NCBI GenBank assembly: GCA_038247995.1
Contig: JBBRUG010000115.1
Location: forward strand, 1 to 16,310
Length of the DNA stretch: 16,310 nucleotides
Reading direction: 5' to 3'
Origin: JBBRUG01 sp038247995
Lineage (GTDB): Bacteria; Chloroflexota; Chloroflexia; Chloroflexales; Chloroflexaceae
Shown here: one piece after another, positions 14,178 to 16,310 of the stretch
Layout: each line of letters opens with the position of its first letter
How positions within the stretch are numbered: position 1 is the first letter of the stretch
Program-made: the position numbers and the translations under genes
Notes under the pieces: generated by a model
The model's input: the letters and a program-made list of their open reading frames with translations, nothing else
Told to the model about the DNA's origin: nothing
The model's database searches: none

Positions 14178-16001
14178 ATGCGCCTGGCTCATCTTTTTGG
14201 ACGCACGCTGCGCGACGCACCCGCCGACGCCGAGCAGATCGGCCACCAGTTGGTGCTACGCGCCGGGTTAGTACGCACGCTCGCTCCCGGCAGCTACGCC
14301 TTGCTGCCGCTAGGCATGGCTGTTGTGCGCCGAATCGAAGCGATTATGCACGCCGAACTGAGCCGGGTTGGCGCCGCCGAGTTTCGCACGCCGGTAGTGC
14401 AACTCGCCGCGCTCTGGGAACAGACCGGCCGATATGCCCAGTACGGCCCGCAGATGCTGCGCCTGAGCGACCGCGCCGAGCGCCCGCTGATTGTTGCGCC
14501 GACCCACGAGGAAGCGGTAGCCGAGCTTAGTCGCCAGATCATCGACTCGTATCGCCAGTTGCCCCAACTGATCTATCAGATCCACACCAAGTATCGCGAC
14601 GAAGTACGCACCAAGGGCGGCCTGATGCGCCTGCGCGAGTTCATTATGCTCGATGGCTACTCCCTCGACGCCGACGCAGCCGGGCTCGACGCCAGCTACG
14701 ACCGCTTCGCCACCGCCTTCGAGCGCATCTTTGAGCGCTGCGGCGTACACTATGTTGCAGTTGAGGCCAGCGCCGGCGAGATGGGCGGCGGCGAGCCACG
14801 CGAGTATATGGCCCTTTCGCCCTCCGGCGAAGATACGCTGGCAATTTGTGCTGCTTGTGGTTACGCCGCCAATAGCGAGGTAGCCGCCTTCACCGCTGCA
14901 ATCGGGGATCAGCCGCTTCAACGGCCCGCTGTTCAGAGTAGCTCAGCAGCGCCCTTCAGGGCGCGTTCCCAAACGCCGGATGATGGCTTCAGCCCAGACT
15001 CGCCCCCGCCCCTTAGCGAAGTCGCCACACCCAACACCGCTACCATCGCCGATCTGGCGCTGTTTCTGGGCCTCCCTGAATCCGCAACGGCCAAGGCAGT
15101 CTTTTTTGATACGCCCGAGCGCGGCCTGATCTTCGCCGTGATTCGTGGCGACCGTGAGGTGAATGAGGACAAGTTGCGCGCCGCCGCCGGCGTGAGCGAG
15201 TTACGCCCCGCCGAGGCCGCAACAATCCTCGCTGTTGGCGCCGTGCCCGGCTACGCCTCTCCCGTTGGTCTGAAAATCGCCGTCGATCCTGCCGTCGGCG
15301 CCCTGTCGCCTGCCGCCATCTTCGTCATCGCCGACCCAACCGTCGTCAACGCCGGCCCGCTTGTGGCCGGGGCCAATCGCGCCGGCTATCATTTGCGCAA
15401 TGTCGTCTACGGCCGCGACTGGCGGGCAAGCCGGGTCGCCGATATTTGTGCCGTGCAACCCGGCGACCTGTGCGCCCGTTGCGGTACGCCGCTGGATCTG
15501 GAAAAAGGCGTTGAGATCGGCCATATCTTCAAGCTCGGCACGCGCTACACTACCGCGCTCGGCGCCACCTATCTCGACGAACAGGGCGCGAACCGACCGA
15601 TTGTAATGGGTTCCTACGGCATCGGCATTGAACGCCTGCTCCAGATCATCGTCGAGCAGCACCACGACAATGCCGGGATCGCCTGGCCCACCGCCGTCGC
15701 CCCTGCCGATGTCCACCTGATCGCGCTCGGCAAGGGCCAGGCCGTACGCGATGCAGCAGAAACACTGTACAGCGAACTGATCAATTCCGGCGTTCAGGTC
15801 ATCTATGACGACCGCAACGAGACAGCCGGTGTCAAATTTAACGACGCCGATCTGATCGGCTTACCACTACGTCTCGTGATCAGCGAGCGACTCATGGCTA
15901 CTGATGAGCTTGAACTAAAACCACGTCGTGGCGCAGCGCAGCGCATCCCCCGCACGACGCTGCTTGACGCGATTCGTATGGCCCTTGTCGACACTCAATA
16001 G
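14178..16001 (+). CDS. proS: Prolyl-tRNA synthetase, bacterial type with editing domain
   Basis: A 607-residue class II synthetase that charges tRNA-Pro. Motif 1 lies near residues 47-73, PTHEE is at 108-112, motif 2 is TKYRDEVRTKGGLMRLREF (137-155) and motif 3 MGSYGIGIERLL (477-488). The inserted YbaK-like editing domain spans about 285-415, with the expected editing lysine K306 (TAKAVFF). CAACGYAANSEVA (224-236) and CARCGTPLDL (432-441) flank it as in other ProRS. The anticodon-binding domain fills about 508-605. The linker before the editing domain (about 245-283) is low in complexity and contains an in-frame palindromic insertion. It has its own -10 box and Shine-Dalgarno and is followed by a terminator. 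Confidence 0.97.
   Translation: MRLAHLFGRTLRDAPADAEQIGHQLVLRAGLVRTLAPGSYALLPLGMAVVRRIEAIMHAELSRVGAAEFRTPVVQLAALWEQTGRYAQYGPQMLRLSDRAERPLIVAPTHEEAVAELSRQIIDSYRQLPQLIYQIHTKYRDEVRTKGGLMRLREFIMLDGYSLDADAAGLDASYDRFATAFERIFERCGVHYVAVEASAGEMGGGEPREYMALSPSGEDTLAICAACGYAANSEVAAFTAAIGDQPLQRPAVQSSSAAPFRARSQTPDDGFSPDSPPPLSEVATPNTATIADLALFLGLPESATAKAVFFDTPERGLIFAVIRGDREVNEDKLRAAAGVSELRPAEAATILAVGAVPGYASPVGLKIAVDPAVGALSPAAIFVIADPTVVNAGPLVAGANRAGYHLRNVVYGRDWRASRVADICAVQPGDLCARCGTPLDLEKGVEIGHIFKLGTRYTTALGATYLDEQGANRPIVMGSYGIGIERLLQIIVEQHHDNAGIAWPTAVAPADVHLIALGKGQAVRDAAETLYSELINSGVQVIYDDRNETAGVKFNDADLIGLPLRLVISERLMATDELELKPRRGAAQRIPRTTLLDAIRMALVDTQ
14949..14994. repeat. Palindromic insertion inside the proS linker
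   Basis: GCGCCC-TTCA-GGGCGC (14949-14964) and GGCT-TC-AGCC (14985-14994) are two small hairpins with CTTCAG at their centres, 20 bases apart. They fall in the non-conserved linker between the catalytic core and the editing domain, where an in-frame insertion would be tolerated. It looks like a REP-type element captured in a coding region. Confidence 0.4.
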
Positions 16002-16006
16002 CGTAC

Positions 16007-16026
16007 GGGCGGGTCGCGACCCGCCC
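16007..16026. other. Perfect 20-bp palindrome after proS
   Basis: GGGCGGGTCGCGACCCGCCC reads the same on both strands and starts 5 bases after the proS stop codon. It could form an mRNA 3'-end hairpin ahead of the terminator at 16033. Confidence 0.75.
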
Positions 16027-16239
16027 TCCCCGCCCTCTCAGGTGGAGGGTTTTTGCCGTTGCCCGCACCCCCAACCCCGCTCCCTGAGCGGGAGCGGGGC
16101 TTCCGACAGCATTAGGACGCCGAATTTGCGGCGGCTCCCCCTGCTCCATGTGAGGGAGCAGGGGGTTGGGGGGATGCGGGGAATAGCGCATTGGGACGCG
16201 ATCCTGTAAAAACCCTACACCTGCAAGCCCTCCCCGCCC
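16023..16239. mobile_element. MITE-like nested inverted-repeat element of about 217 bp
   Basis: From outside in: the 13-bp direct repeat GCCCTCCCCGCCC (16023-16035 and 16227-16239); three unmatched bases each side; the inverted repeat CAGGTGGAGGGTTTTT (16039-16054) against 16208-16223, 15 of 16 matching; then C-rich and G-rich arms (16062-16078 with 16162-16180, small bulge). Inside are two perfect hairpins: CCCCGCTCCC with GGGAGCGGGG (16075-16099) and CCCCCTGCTCC with GGAGCAGGGGG (16137-16165). No ORF is supported. This is a non-coding repeat of REP or MITE kind; mobility is inferred from geometry only. Confidence 0.5.
16033..16054 (+). terminator. Intrinsic terminator of proS
   Basis: CCCTC (16033-16037) pairs with GAGGG (16045-16049) around a 7-base loop, followed at once by TTTTT (16050-16054). 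It lies about 30 bases after the proS stop. The stem is short but GC-rich. The T-run is also the inner end of the element's left inverted repeat. Confidence 0.65.
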
Positions 16240-16267
16240 CACCGCCACCTGCCGCCCCGCTTGCCCC

Positions 16268-16298
16268 GCTGCCCCTGTCGCTTGAGCGACTGGGCAGC
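16268..16298. other. Two-part hairpin near the right edge
   Basis: GCTGCCC (16268-16274) pairs with GGGCAGC (16292-16298), and inside it GTCGCT (16277-16282) pairs with AGCGAC (16285-16290). No T-run follows in the visible sequence. It may be a further REP-like unit or a terminator for a leftward gene beyond the window. The remainder of 16240-16310 is C-rich with no gene seen. Confidence 0.55.
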
Positions 16299-16310
16299 CC
16301 TCACGCAGTC

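Overview
The window is a GC-rich bacterial chromosome segment with two blocks of genes and unusually repeat-filled spacers. It probably comes from a member of the Chloroflexota, perhaps a Chloroflexales relative. That placement rests on gene order (ureABCFGD without ureE), codon bias and the style of the short tandem repeats, and it is an inference. No rRNA, tRNA, CRISPR array or transposase gene was seen.

Left block (1-5566, minus strand). In transcription order it holds an ATP-grasping hydantoinase/oxoprolinase A subunit (hyuA), a GntR/FCD regulator, an enolase-superfamily racemase/epimerase-like enzyme and the N-terminal part of a lipoprotein that binds peptides for an ABC transporter. The partner subunit hyuB (6072-7715) diverges from hyuA on the plus strand. 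A 15-bp perfect palindrome covers the presumed start of gntR. A cluster built from the same half-site (GTTGAC/GTCAAC) sits between hyuA and hyuB. This points to one GntR-controlled regulon for uptake, epimerisation and ring opening of a cyclic amide or peptide-like compound; the substrate cannot be told from sequence.

Centre (7716-12511, plus strand). A complete urease operon follows hyuB: ureA, ureB, ureC (all active-site residues present), then accessory genes ureF, ureG and ureD. The ribosome-binding site of ureA lies inside a long predicted hairpin, and a second perfect hairpin separates ureA from ureB. The nickel chaperone ureE and a nickel transporter are not in the window.

Right block (12512-16310, plus strand). 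A 161-bp array of 23 heptanucleotides precedes a major-facilitator transporter that is split between its sixth and seventh membrane helices by a frame change with an ATGA overlap. A probable 33-residue membrane peptide overlaps the end of the transporter. It is followed by a promoter box, another heptamer array and proS, a prolyl-tRNA synthetase with an editing domain. After the proS terminator lies a nested inverted-repeat element of about 217 bp with MITE-like geometry.

The most unusual general feature is that the spacers around 2520-2606, 6045-6072, 12584-12788 and 14138-14172 all carry tandem repeats of exactly 7 bp with different sequences, often touching a start codon or Shine-Dalgarno site.
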